Assembly (NCBI RefSeq): GCF_027497355.1
Contig: NZ_CP114909.1
Span: forward strand, 1,364,001-1,428,000
Direction of reading: 5' to 3'
Origin: Micromonospora sp. WMMA1947
Lineage (GTDB): Bacteria; Actinomycetota; Actinomycetes; Mycobacteriales; Micromonosporaceae
Length of the DNA: 64,000 nucleotides
In this document: one piece after another, positions 25,851-34,566 of the stretch
How the letters are laid out: every line of letters begins with the position of its first letter
How positions within the stretch are numbered: position 1 is the stretch's first letter
The notes under the pieces: generated by a model
Seen by the model: only the letters and a program-made list of their open reading frames with translations
Told to the model about the DNA's origin: nothing
The model's database searches: none
Made by a program: the position numbers and the translations under genes

Positions 25851-27014
25851 ATGCGACGGCTCATGCTCTCCTGCGCCCTAACGGCCATCGGTGCCTGGGC
25901 GGTGGCGCCGGCACCCGCCACTGCGGCACCTCGCGCGACACCCGGACCCGTCGCCGACGCCGTGACCGCGAAACTTCTCGGCTCGGCCGACGCGGCCACC
26001 GCCCGCACGGCGGACGCGCAGCAGGCCCGGATCACCGTCACCCGCGCGAACGGCCGGTGGGCCTTCGGCACCGCCGTGCTGCCGGCGGACCGGGCCGCGG
26101 ACGCGCACCCCACCGGTTCGGTGTTCCTCGCCCGGGCCGACGCCAAGGGCTGGACCGTCGCGTTCGACGGGGAGGCCGCGTTCGGCGACCTGGCCGCCAC
26201 GTCGCCGCTGGTGAGCGCGACCGAGAAGGCCGTCTTCACCACGCCCGTCACACCGATGTACGCGGGCGGAGACTTCCGCACCGGCATGGCCCTGCCGTTC
26301 GCGGTGGGGCAGACGTGGACGCTCACCTCGGGGCCGCACGGCTGGGGCGGCGCCGCCGCGCCGTGGAGTTCGGTGGACCTCGCCGGTGGCGACCAGGTGG
26401 TCCGGGCCGCGCGGGCCGGAACCGCGTACACGATGTGCACCGGCTGGATCCGGGTCATCCACGACCGCGGCTACTCGACCGACTACTACCACCTGTGGAG
26501 CAGCATCTCCGTGAACGGCGCGGGCGTCTCCCAGGGCACGGTCCTGGGCAACACCGGCACCGACGTCACCTGCGGCGGTTCCGCCACCGGCCGGCACGTG
26601 CACTTCGGGCTGCGGCAGAACTCGGCGTACGTCCCGATCGCCGGGCACGGCATCGGCAAGTGGGACTTCGTCAGCGGCGCGGCGGCGTACCAGGGCGGCG
26701 CCCGGCACGGGTCCGCCTACGTCGGCGGCGGTGGCGGCGTCTACAACTACGGCGCGCTGGGCTTCAACCAGGGAGTCGTCGACGCCAACGGCGGCGGCAC
26801 GCTGACGCGGCGCTCCGGCCCGGGAACGGGGTACGGCGCCCTCGGATCGGTCGCCGACGGCGCCACAGTCACCATCTCCTGCTCCGCCAACGGCACCTCG
26901 CACACCGGCCGCTACGGCACCACCGCGCTGTGGGACCGGCTCAGCGACGGCAGCTGGGTGTCCGACGCCTACCTCTCCACCGGGGTCAACGGGCCGATAA
27001 ACGGCTGGTGCTGA
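25851..27014 (+). CDS. Secreted M23 (LasA-like) peptidase with SH3-type tail
   Basis: A 387-residue exported protein. ATAAGGAGG precedes the ATG. A signal peptide (MRRLMLSCALTAIGAWAV, cleavage near ATA-AP) is followed by a 100-residue pro-region. The M23 domain spans about 140-260: SGPHGWGG (H163), SSVDLAGG (D176), YYHLWS (H214) and GRHVHFGL (H249, H251) supply the zinc ligands and active site. Residues about 305-387 form a bacterial SH3-like cell-wall binding domain (LTRRSGPGTGY, ALWDRLSDGSWV). It probably cleaves peptidoglycan cross-bridges or peptides outside the cell. No operon partner is evident. Confidence 0.9.
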   Translation: MRRLMLSCALTAIGAWAVAPAPATAAPRATPGPVADAVTAKLLGSADAATARTADAQQARITVTRANGRWAFGTAVLPADRAADAHPTGSVFLARADAKGWTVAFDGEAAFGDLAATSPLVSATEKAVFTTPVTPMYAGGDFRTGMALPFAVGQTWTLTSGPHGWGGAAAPWSSVDLAGGDQVVRAARAGTAYTMCTGWIRVIHDRGYSTDYYHLWSSISVNGAGVSQGTVLGNTGTDVTCGGSATGRHVHFGLRQNSAYVPIAGHGIGKWDFVSGAAAYQGGARHGSAYVGGGGGVYNYGALGFNQGVVDANGGGTLTRRSGPGTGYGALGSVADGATVTISCSANGTSHTGRYGTTALWDRLSDGSWVSDAYLSTGVNGPINGWC

Positions 27015-27053
27015 CCGTGCGCGTGGATCATGGCACTGCTACCTTCCGGACGC

Positions 27054-27494
27054 ATGGACGACTCCCCTCGCTGGTACCGCCCGGCCCCCGACGTGCTGCT
27101 CACTGTCGGCAGCGCCACCGCGCTGCTCGGCTACCTGATCCCGTGGTTCCGCGCCAGCCGCCGCCACCAGTGGTCGTACTCGGGCTGGGCCTACCTGGAG
27201 ACCGAGGGCGGCTGGACCTGGCTGGTCGTGGTGTCCCTGGTGATCGCCGTCCTGGCCGGCCTCTGGGCCGGGCGGAGCGTGGCGTGCGCCAAGCTCGCGA
27301 TCGGCGCGGCGGTGGCCGGGATGTTCCTCGCCAGTGCGGTGGTCGCGGTGAGCCTGGGCGCGCTGCCGGAACGCGACAGCATCAACTGGGTCGGTGAGCT
27401 GCCGTTCGAGATGGGGATGCCGCTCATGGCGGTCGGATTCGGGGCCGTCGTCGCCGGGGCGCGGGGCACCGTACGCCGCCCCGCCGAGGAGTGA
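27054..27494 (+). CDS. Small integral membrane protein
   Basis: A 146-residue protein with four hydrophobic segments: LLTVGSATALLGYLIPWF, WTWLVVVSLVIAVLAGLWAG, LAIGAAVAGMFLASAVVAVS and MPLMAVGFGAVVAGA. ATG 27054 is favoured over an ATG 24 bases upstream because TACCTT (27040-27045) lies eight bases before it, and neither has an RBS. There is no recognisable family motif. It sits between the M23 peptidase and the convergent ABC operon with no functional hint. Confidence 0.65.
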   Translation: MDDSPRWYRPAPDVLLTVGSATALLGYLIPWFRASRRHQWSYSGWAYLETEGGWTWLVVVSLVIAVLAGLWAGRSVACAKLAIGAAVAGMFLASAVVAVSLGALPERDSINWVGELPFEMGMPLMAVGFGAVVAGARGTVRRPAEE

Positions 27495-27501
27495 CGCGAC
27501 G

Positions 27502-28212
27502 TCACGCCGCCGGCAGGTCCACCACCCGGGTGGCCCAGCGGGCCATCAGCGCCGGGTCGTGGGTGATGACCAGGACCCCGGCGCCCTGCCGGCGCTGGTA
27601 GTCGGTGACGACGGCGGCGACGTGCGCCTGGGTGGAGGCGTCGAGCATCGCTGTCGCCTCGTCGCAGAGCAGGTAGTCCGGCCGGTGCACCAGGGCGCGG
27701 GCCAGGCAGGCGCGTTGCAGTTGCCCGTCGCTCACCGCGTGCGGGCGGCGGGTCAGCAGGTCGGGCGTCAGTCCGACCAGGTCGGCCAGCTCCGCCGCGC
27801 GGGCCGCCGCCTGCTCGCGCGGTGTGCCGGTGGCACGTAGCGGCTCGGCGACGATGTCGGCGAGGCTGAGCCGCGGGTCGGTGGCGGCACGCGGGCTCTG
27901 GAACAGGACCGCCACGCGGGTGCGCAGTTCCGCCGGCAGGCGGTGGCGGACGCCGCCGAGCGGTCGCCCGTCGATCGCCACGTGACCGCTGTCCGGGGCG
28001 TGCAGCAGGGCGAGGACGCGGGCGAGCGTGGACTTGCCGCTGCCCGACGGGCCGCGCAGCCCGACCGTCTCACCGGGGGCGATGTGCAGGTCGACCCGGT
28101 CGAGGACGCGCTGCCCGCCGTACGCGACGGAGACCTGGTGCGCGGCGAGCCCGGCGGCCGGCGCGTCGCCCGGGGCGGCGGCGCCGGTGGTGCCGGGAAC
28201 CGTGACCGTCAT
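27502..28212 (-). CDS. Oligopeptide/nickel-type ABC transporter ATPase (DppF-like)
   Basis: A 236-residue ABC ATPase. ATG 28212 overlaps the stop of the preceding ATPase gene (ATGA). Walker A is GPSGSGKST, the Q-loop VAVLFQSP, Walker B YLLCDEATAMLD and the H-loop ITHDP. The signature reads VSDGQLQRACLARAL, with Asp for the usual first Gly of LSGGQ. It is the last gene of a five-gene importer operon and, unlike most DppF proteins, lacks the C-terminal zinc-binding cysteine extension, giving it a short length. It energises uptake with the partner ATPase at 28209. Confidence 0.9.
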   Translation of the reverse strand: MTVTVPGTTGAAAPGDAPAAGLAAHQVSVAYGGQRVLDRVDLHIAPGETVGLRGPSGSGKSTLARVLALLHAPDSGHVAIDGRPLGGVRHRLPAELRTRVAVLFQSPRAATDPRLSLADIVAEPLRATGTPREQAAARAAELADLVGLTPDLLTRRPHAVSDGQLQRACLARALVHRPDYLLCDEATAMLDASTQAHVAAVVTDYQRRQGAGVLVITHDPALMARWATRVVDLPAA

Positions 28213-29177
28213 GCCGGTACCTCCTCGCGCAGCGGGTGGTGGCAGGCGACCCGGCCCGCGCCCTCGGCGTCGAGACGGGGCACTGTCGCGCAGGTGTCGG
28301 TGGCGCGGGCGCAACGCGGGGCGAAGGCGCAGCCGCCGGGCAGGTCGGTGAGCGCCGGCGGGTGGCCCGGCACCGGCACGAACGCGCGGTCGGGCAGCGC
28401 GTCGAGCAGCCCGGCGGTGTACGGGTGGGCCGGGTCGTCGAACAGCGCCTCGGCCGGGCGATGCTCGACGATGCGGCTGGCGTACATCACCGCGACCGTG
28501 TCCGCGACGCGGCGCGCGGCGGCCAGGTCGTGCGTGATGAGCAGGACGGCCGCGCCGGTGTCGCAGCGGCGGCGCAGCAGGTCCAGCGTGTGATCGACGA
28601 GCGGCCGGTCCAGGCCGGTGGTGGGTTCGTCGGCGAGCAGCACCGGCGGGTCCGGTGCGAGAGCCAGCGCGGTGGCGAGCCGCTGGGCCATGCCGCCGGA
28701 AAGCTCGTGCGGGAACCGGTCCAGGTCGGCCGGGTCGAGACCGACGTCGGCGGCGATCCGGTCGGCGGCGGCCTGCGCGTCGCGGCGGGCGTGCCCGTGC
28801 GCGCGCAGCGTCTCCTCCAGCAGCTTCCGCCCGGTACGCACCGGGGTGAGCGCGGTGGCGGGACTCTGCGGGACCAGGCCGACGCCCCGGCCGCGTACGT
28901 GCCGGGCGAGGTGCCGCTCCCCCGCGCCGATCAGGTCGACCTCGGCGCGGCCCGGCGCGTGCAGGCGGGCATGCCCGGTGACCGTGGCGTTGCGGGGCAG
29001 CAGGCCGAGCAGGGCGTGCGCGAGGACGGACTTGCCGCACCCGGACTCGCCGACCACCGCCAGCAGCTCGCCGGGCCGCAGCGTGAGGCTCAGGTCGGTG
29101 ACGGCGTGCACGAGCGCGTCGCGCAGCCGGAAGCGGACGGTCAGCCCGTCGACTGTCAGCAGCGCCGGGGCGGTCAC
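28209..29177 (-). CDS. Oligopeptide/nickel-type ABC transporter ATPase (DppD-like)
   Basis: A 322-residue ABC ATPase. Walker A is GESGCGKSV, the signature LSGGMAQRLATALAL, Walker B VLLADEPTTGLD and the H-loop ITHDL. The C-terminus has the oligopeptide-specific extension with GCAFAPRCARATDTC, whose cysteines bind a metal cluster in DppD/OppD relatives. It overlaps the permease gene upstream and the second ATPase downstream by four bases each. Together they form the nucleotide-binding heterodimer of a peptide, nickel or siderophore-like importer. Confidence 0.93.
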   Translation of the reverse strand: MTAPALLTVDGLTVRFRLRDALVHAVTDLSLTLRPGELLAVVGESGCGKSVLAHALLGLLPRNATVTGHARLHAPGRAEVDLIGAGERHLARHVRGRGVGLVPQSPATALTPVRTGRKLLEETLRAHGHARRDAQAAADRIAADVGLDPADLDRFPHELSGGMAQRLATALALAPDPPVLLADEPTTGLDRPLVDHTLDLLRRRCDTGAAVLLITHDLAAARRVADTVAVMYASRIVEHRPAEALFDDPAHPYTAGLLDALPDRAFVPVPGHPPALTDLPGGCAFAPRCARATDTCATVPRLDAEGAGRVACHHPLREEVPA

Positions 29178-30040
29178 AGGTGCAGCTCCGCCCGTACGCG
29201 TGGGTCGAGGCGGTCACGCCACCGGCCGGTGAGCACGGCGAGCGCCAGCGTGGCCGCCACGAGCAGGAGGCCGGGGACGATGCTGGCCCACCAGGCGCCG
29301 GTGAGCAGCGACCGCTGCCCGTCGTTGATCATGTTGCCGATCGAGGCGAGGTGCGGCGGCAGGCCCAGGCCGAGGAACGACAGCGCGGTCTCGTGCCAGA
29401 CGGCGTGCGGCACCATCAGCGTGGTCGCCAGCGCCAGGCGCGGCAGCACGTGCGGCAGCAGGTGCCGGGTCAGCACCCGGACCCGCCCGGCACCGCCGGA
29501 GATCGCGGCGTCGACGAACGGCCGGTTGCGCAGGCTGAGCAGCTCGGAGCGGACGATCCGGGCGGTGGACAGCCAGTGCGTCAGCGCGATGGATGCGATC
29601 ACCGCGCCGAGGCTGGGCCGCAGCATCGCCACGATGAAGATGCCCAGCAGCAGGTGCGGCAGCGCGGCGACGGTGTCCACGACGCGCATGAGCGCCCGGT
29701 CGACCCAGCCGCCGGCGCTGCCGGCGACGGCGCCGACCAGGCCGCCGATGACCGCCGCGACGAGCGCGGCGACCGCGCCGACGAGCAACGAGACGCGCAG
29801 GCCGTAGAGGCTGCGCAGAGCCACGTCGCGGCCGAGGTCGTCGGTGCCGGCCAGGTGCTCCGGCGAGGGCGCGAGGCGGGTACGGGAGAGGTCGACGGCG
29901 CTCTGGTCAAGTGGCCACAGGAGCGGGGCGAGCAGCGCGGCAGCGACGACACCGGCGAGCACGACGACGGCGACGGTCGTGCCCACATTGCCGGGGCGGC
30001 GCAGGCGCCGGACGCGCGCGGGAAGGGCGAGGTCAGTCAT
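29174..30040 (-). CDS. ABC transporter permease (DppC-like)
   Basis: A 288-residue inner-membrane permease. After a cytoplasmic N-terminus come five to six membrane helices (VAVVVLAGVVAAALLAPLL first). The region LAGTDDLGRDVALRSLYGLR is the DppC/OppC hallmark (shown in part: DDLGRDV). The EAA coupling loop lies near ISGGAGRVRVLTRHLLPHVLP. It overlaps the upstream permease by eight bases and the downstream ATPase by four. It pairs with the DppB-like permease to form the translocation path. Confidence 0.92.
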   Translation of the reverse strand: MTDLALPARVRRLRRPGNVGTTVAVVVLAGVVAAALLAPLLWPLDQSAVDLSRTRLAPSPEHLAGTDDLGRDVALRSLYGLRVSLLVGAVAALVAAVIGGLVGAVAGSAGGWVDRALMRVVDTVAALPHLLLGIFIVAMLRPSLGAVIASIALTHWLSTARIVRSELLSLRNRPFVDAAISGGAGRVRVLTRHLLPHVLPRLALATTLMVPHAVWHETALSFLGLGLPPHLASIGNMINDGQRSLLTGAWWASIVPGLLLVAATLALAVLTGRWRDRLDPRVRAELHL

Positions 30041-31025
30041 CGAGGCGTACCCGGGGGTCGGCGGCGGCGTAGGCGAGGTCGGTGAGCAGGTTCGCGGTCA
30101 GCACCACGACGGTGGTGGCCAGGGTCGTGGCCGCGAGCAGCGGGAAGTCGGCGCCCAGCGCGGCCTCGACGGTGACCGCGCCGAGCCCGGGCAGGGAGAA
30201 CACGGTCTCCACCAGGACCGCGCCGCCGACGAGTTCGGGCAGGTGCGTGCCGACCAGGGTGAGGAACGGCAACAGCGCGGTACGCAGCGCGTGTCCGAAC
30301 AGGACGACCCGGCCGGGAAGTCCTCGGGCGCGGGCGGCCAGCACGTGGTCGTCGCGCAGGCTCTCGGCGACCGCGTCACGGACGAACAGGACGAACCACG
30401 GCGCCTGGGAGATCGCCAGCACCGTCACCGGGAGCACCAGGTGCCGCGCCACGTCGGCCGGGTCGGTGCCGGTGGCGGTGATGTCGGTGAGCCCGCCCGC
30501 GGGCAGCCAGCCGAGGCTGAGGGCGAACACGGCGATCGCCGCGAGGCCGATCCAGAACACCGGCATGGACTGCACGGCGTACGCGACGGCGCGCAGCGCC
30601 CTGTCGAACCAGCCACCACGGCGGTACGCGGCGAGCGTGCCCAGCAGGACGCTCGCCACCAGCACCAGGGCGAGCGCGGTGCCGACGAGCAGCAGCGTCC
30701 ACCCGGCCCGGGCGGCGAGCACCGAGGTGACCGGCTCGTGCCGGCTCGTCGACCAGCCCAGGTCGCCGCGCAGCAGGTTGCCGATCCAGCGGGCGTACTG
30801 CACCGGCAGCGGGTCGTCGACGCCCCAGTTGGCGCGGATCTGCGCGAGGTTCTCCTCGCTCGTGGTGAACGCCGCCGCGCCCGCGTACTGCTGGGCCGGG
30901 TCGATCGGGGAGGCGGCACCGAGGGCGAACATGCCCATGCTGGTGGCCGCCAGCACCGGTACGGCGACCAGCAGCCGCCGCCGGATCACGACGCCCGCCC
31001 CGGCCAGTCGCCGCCGGCCGGTCAC
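30033..31025 (-). CDS. ABC transporter permease (DppB-like)
   Basis: A 330-residue permease. GTG 31025 overlaps the stop of the substrate-binding protein gene (GTGA), which fixes the start inside a much longer open frame. The typical DppB periplasmic segment (ENLAQIRANWGVDDPLPVQY) follows the first helix, then VQYARWIGNLLRGDLGWS, five further helices and the EAA-type loop around AARARGLPGRVVLFGHALR. Translation of the five-gene operon is coupled throughout by overlaps of four to eight bases. Confidence 0.92.
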   Translation of the reverse strand: MTGRRRLAGAGVVIRRRLLVAVPVLAATSMGMFALGAASPIDPAQQYAGAAAFTTSEENLAQIRANWGVDDPLPVQYARWIGNLLRGDLGWSTSRHEPVTSVLAARAGWTLLLVGTALALVLVASVLLGTLAAYRRGGWFDRALRAVAYAVQSMPVFWIGLAAIAVFALSLGWLPAGGLTDITATGTDPADVARHLVLPVTVLAISQAPWFVLFVRDAVAESLRDDHVLAARARGLPGRVVLFGHALRTALLPFLTLVGTHLPELVGGAVLVETVFSLPGLGAVTVEAALGADFPLLAATTLATTVVVLTANLLTDLAYAAADPRVRLDD

Positions 31026-32620
31026 GATTCTTTCGTCCAGGTGTGCACGTTCCACCAGATGCTGTTGGCGACGTCGTGCTCGTGCGGCTCGACCCGCGGC
31101 GTCACCCCGGTCACGGCGTCCTTCAGCACGTAGGTGTGCTGGAGGTAGGTGAGGAACACCCACGGCACGTCGGTGGCGAGCTGCTTCTGGAACGTGGCGT
31201 ACGCGGCCTTGCGGGCGGCCGGGTCGGCGCTGTCCCGGCCGTCCTGCAACGCGGCATCGGTGACAGTGGACCGGTACGAGCCGGGGTTGAAGAAGCCCTG
31301 CCCGGCGAAGGCCGAGCTGAACAGCTTGTAGGAGACGAAGTCCGGGTCGTACGGGGTGCCGTAGCCCATGATCAGAGCGTCGTTCTTCATCCGCGGGGTG
31401 ATCGCGTCCCAGGTCAGCCCCTCCGGCGTGACCTTGATGCCGACCTTCTTCGCGTCGGCGGTGACGGCCAGCGCGAGTTCCTTGCGCAGGCTGTCGGTGG
31501 CCGGGTACATGAGCGCGAACGCGGCCTGCCGCCCGTCCTTGACGCGGATGCCGTCCGGGCCGGGCTTCCACCCGGCGGCGTCCAGCGCGGCGGTGGCCGC
31601 GGCCACGTCGGCGGCGGGCCGGCCGGCGATCGACGGCTCCGCGTATTCCGACGTGGGCGGCACCGGCCCGAACGCGGGCTCGCCCGCACCGCCGAGCACC
31701 CCCGTCACCATGGCCTGCCGGTCCACGGCGACGTTCAGCGCCCGCCGGATCGCGAGGTCGCCGGTGACCGGGTGGCCCATCGGCAGCATGACGCCCCGGT
31801 AGTCGGCGGTCGGCACCTTGTGCACCCGGTAGCCGCCCCGGCCGTCGAACCCGGAGGCGAGCTTCGGCGCCAGCTCCGCCGCGTCGAACTCGCCGGCCCG
31901 CATCCGCTGGGCCCGCACGTTGTCGTCGGCGACGAACGCCACCACCACGCCGGAGTTCGCCGGTTTGCCGTCCCAGTACGTCTCGTTCGCCGCGAGCACG
32001 AGCCGGTCACCAGGGGTCCAGGAGGTGAACCGGTACGGGCCGGTGCCGACCGGCTCGCGGTTGAACGCGGCCTTGTTGACGTCCTGCCCGGCGAACGCCT
32101 TCGCCGGGACGATCCCCAGCGCCAGCCGTTGCAGGAACGGCGCGTACGCGTACTTCAGGGTGAACACGACTGTCGCCGGGTCGGGCGCGGCGACAGAGGC
32201 GAGCATGTCCAGATCGGAGCGCAGCGTCGAGTCGACGCCCGGATCGAGCACCGCCTGGTAGGTGAACACCACGTCCTGGGCGGTCAGTGGGCTGCCGTCG
32301 TGGAACAGCACGCCCTCGCGCAGCTTCGCGGTGACCGTCTTCCCGTCCGCCGAGACGGTGGGAAGCTCGCGGGCCAGGGCGGGCACCAGTTCGTTGCGGG
32401 CGTCCCGGGCGACCAGCCCGTCGAAGATCAGCGACGCGCCGTCGACGCCGTAGTTGAGCACCGGGTTGAGCGTGTCCGGCTCGCCCGCCGTGGCGACCAC
32501 CAGCGTCCCGGCGTTGTTCGTTCCGCCGGTCGACGCCGTGGGCGACGAGCAGCCCGCGACGGCGAGCAGGGCGGCGGCGAGCATCGCGGCCACGCGTACG
32601 GGCTTGGGCTTGATCGCCAC
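31022..32620 (-). CDS. ABC importer substrate-binding lipoprotein (SBP family 5)
   Basis: A 532-residue lipoprotein. GTG 32620 is chosen because GAGGGG lies six bases upstream; a TTG lies two codons earlier. The lipobox LLAVAGCSS sets the lipid-anchored Cys at about residue 24. The family 5 signature is present: LVARDARNELVPALARELP, FHDGSPLTAQDVVFTY and YRFTSWTPGDRLVLAANETY-like blocks. It is the first gene of the importer operon and determines specificity, which may be peptides, opines, nickel chelates or similar; sequence alone does not decide. The 203-base gap upstream separates it from the divergent phosphatase. Confidence 0.93.
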   Translation of the reverse strand: MAIKPKPVRVAAMLAAALLAVAGCSSPTASTGGTNNAGTLVVATAGEPDTLNPVLNYGVDGASLIFDGLVARDARNELVPALARELPTVSADGKTVTAKLREGVLFHDGSPLTAQDVVFTYQAVLDPGVDSTLRSDLDMLASVAAPDPATVVFTLKYAYAPFLQRLALGIVPAKAFAGQDVNKAAFNREPVGTGPYRFTSWTPGDRLVLAANETYWDGKPANSGVVVAFVADDNVRAQRMRAGEFDAAELAPKLASGFDGRGGYRVHKVPTADYRGVMLPMGHPVTGDLAIRRALNVAVDRQAMVTGVLGGAGEPAFGPVPPTSEYAEPSIAGRPAADVAAATAALDAAGWKPGPDGIRVKDGRQAAFALMYPATDSLRKELALAVTADAKKVGIKVTPEGLTWDAITPRMKNDALIMGYGTPYDPDFVSYKLFSSAFAGQGFFNPGSYRSTVTDAALQDGRDSADPAARKAAYATFQKQLATDVPWVFLTYLQHTYVLKDAVTGVTPRVEPHEHDVANSIWWNVHTWTKES

Positions 32621-32823
32621 CGGCAACCCCTCGAACTCGTCCTGCGGCAGGGCGGGCGCTCCGGCGAAGAACAGATCATCGCGTGCCCGAGCGCCCGCCC
32701 GCTTCTGCCACTATTCGGTAGTTGCCAAGCATATGCAATAGAGGGCCATTGACGGTGTGCGGCCCTCCGAGCGCGACGTCCGCTCGTAAGGCGGCCGCGC
32801 GGCGCGCTGAATATGCTCAGAGC

Positions 32824-34092
32824 ATGGAGGACAGCGAGCAGGCGGTGCTGGCCGGGATGTTGCAGGCGGCCGAGGACGCCGCCCCCGTGCAGGCGGTCGA
32901 GGCCGTCACCGGCGCCATCGCCACGGCGTTGGACGCGCGCGGCGTCTCGCTGCTGATCGCCGACCTCAGCGGCCGTGCGCTGGTCCGGCTGACCCACCAG
33001 CCGGCCGCCGGTGGCCCCGGCCGCCGCCAGGGCGAGGAGTCCGCCGAGATTCTCCCGTTCGACGGCGGGCCCTACGAACAGGCGCTCCGTCAGCAGACTC
33101 CCCGGGTCGTCCCCGGCGACGGCACCTGGACCGTCGTGGCACCGGTCACCGACCGCGGAGAGGCCATCGGCCTGCTGGAGATCGACCTGCCCGACGAGCC
33201 GGACGAGGACGCGGTGGCCCGGATCGCCCGCGCGGCGCACGCGCTGGCGTTCGTCGTCATCGCCAACCGCCGCCACACCGACCTGTTCGAGTGGGGGCAG
33301 CGGACCACCCCGTTCAGCCTCTCCGCCGAGATCCAGCGCCGTCTGCTGCCCGCCTCGTTCACCTGCGAGGGCGGCGCCTTCACCCTCTCCGGCTGGCTGG
33401 AGCCCGCCGCCAGCGTCGGCGGGGACACCTTCGACTACAGCCTCGCGCGGAACCTGCTGCACCTCAGCGTCACCGACGCGATGGGCCACGGCGTGGCGAG
33501 CGCGCTCACCGCCACCCTCGGCGTGGGCAGCCTGCGCAACACCCGCCGGCGCGGCGGCAGCCTGATCGCCCAGGCCGAGGAGGCGAACCGGGCCGTCGCG
33601 GAGCACGCGAACGTACGCGGCGCGTACGTCACCGCCGTGCTGGGCCGCATCGACCTCACCACCGGCCGCTGTGAGCTGCTGAACGCGGGACACGTCCCAC
33701 CGCTGCTGGTCCGGGACGGCCGGGTCCTGCCCGTGGAACTGCCCGGCAACTTCCCGCTCGGCATGTTCCCCGGCGAGAGCTACCGCAGCGGAGAGCTGGC
33801 TCTGCTGCCCGGCGACCGGCTGGTGGTGGTCACCGACGGCATGCGCGAACGCAACGCCGCCGACCTGGACCTGCCCGGGGAACTGCTGCGCCTCGCCCAC
33901 CTGCATCCCCGCGAGGCGGTGCGGGCGCTGTCCGACGCGGTGCTGGCAGCCGCCGGGCCGGTCCTCGACGACGACGCCACGCTGCTCGTCATCGACTGGT
34001 ACGACGGCCACGGGCCACGGCGCAGCACCTCCGGCGCCGACACCGCCCGCGTCAGCTCGGACGAGGAACGCTCAGCGCACCGCCTTGGGTGA
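32824..34092 (+). CDS. SpoIIE/RsbU-type PP2C phosphatase with N-terminal GAF-like region
   Basis: A 422-residue protein phosphatase. ATG 32824 is preceded by TATGCT at 32812-32817, six bases upstream, consistent with a leaderless transcript. Residues about 20-150 look like a GAF domain (VTGAIATALDARGVSLLIAD). The PP2C-SpoIIE domain (about 165-395) has SAEIQRRLLPA, SVGGDTFDY, VTDAMGHGV and LVVVTDGMRE with metal-binding Asp and Gly residues. It should dephosphorylate a STAS anti-sigma antagonist; a STAS gene overlaps its 3' end on the opposite strand. The C-terminal tail is Ser/Arg-rich. Confidence 0.92.
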   Translation: MEDSEQAVLAGMLQAAEDAAPVQAVEAVTGAIATALDARGVSLLIADLSGRALVRLTHQPAAGGPGRRQGEESAEILPFDGGPYEQALRQQTPRVVPGDGTWTVVAPVTDRGEAIGLLEIDLPDEPDEDAVARIARAAHALAFVVIANRRHTDLFEWGQRTTPFSLSAEIQRRLLPASFTCEGGAFTLSGWLEPAASVGGDTFDYSLARNLLHLSVTDAMGHGVASALTATLGVGSLRNTRRRGGSLIAQAEEANRAVAEHANVRGAYVTAVLGRIDLTTGRCELLNAGHVPPLLVRDGRVLPVELPGNFPLGMFPGESYRSGELALLPGDRLVVVTDGMRERNAADLDLPGELLRLAHLHPREAVRALSDAVLAAAGPVLDDDATLLVIDWYDGHGPRRSTSGADTARVSSDEERSAHRLG

Positions 34093-34428
34093 GCCGTCCT
34101 CGGCCTCCCGTACCGTGCCGAAGAGCGGGATGACGCGGTCCACCGAGGTGATCGAGAAGACGTTGCGGATCGACTGGCGGACGACGGCCAGACCGAGCCA
34201 GCCGTCGCGCTCCCGCAGGTTCTTGTAGACGAGCACCAGTGCGCCCAGGCCGCTGGAGTCCACGAACCCGACCCGGGTCAGGTCGACGACCACCGTCCGG
34301 GCACCGGTCTCCGCCACCTCGAGCAACCGGTCACGCAACGTCGGTGCGCTGGCCATGTCCAGATCGCCGGCGACCTCGATCACCGGGCCGACACGCCCCT
34401 GCCTGGTCGTCACCGAGAACTCCACCAC
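34072..34428 (-). CDS. STAS-domain anti-sigma factor antagonist
   Basis: A 118-residue STAS protein (SpoIIAA/RsbV type). GTG 34428 follows GAGGGGGA. VIEVAGDLDMASAPTLRDRL is the first strand-helix unit, and VGFVDSSGLGALVLVYK holds the phosphorylatable Ser of the DSSG motif. Family members bind and sequester an HATPase anti-sigma kinase when unphosphorylated. The last 21 bases overlap convergently with the 3' end of the SpoIIE-type phosphatase gene, its likely enzyme partner. No cognate sigma factor is adjacent. Confidence 0.93.
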   Translation of the reverse strand: MVEFSVTTRQGRVGPVIEVAGDLDMASAPTLRDRLLEVAETGARTVVVDLTRVGFVDSSGLGALVLVYKNLRERDGWLGLAVVRQSIRNVFSITSVDRVIPLFGTVREAEDGSPKAVR

Positions 34429-34566
34429 TCCCCCTCAACCGCACCGCCGAGAACATCTCACCCCTGTCCACCGTGCCAGAGATCCGCCCTGATCGCCTGC
34501 CGTGGCTGCGCGTCGGCTCAGCGGCCCCGCCGCGAAGTGGTGGAGGACACCTCAGTGCCGATCCGG

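Noticed and set aside
27502..29217. 571-codon frame covering two ABC ATPase genes
   Set aside because: Only its last 236 codons are protein-like; the rest is an Arg/Pro-rich shadow of the DppD-like gene in another frame.
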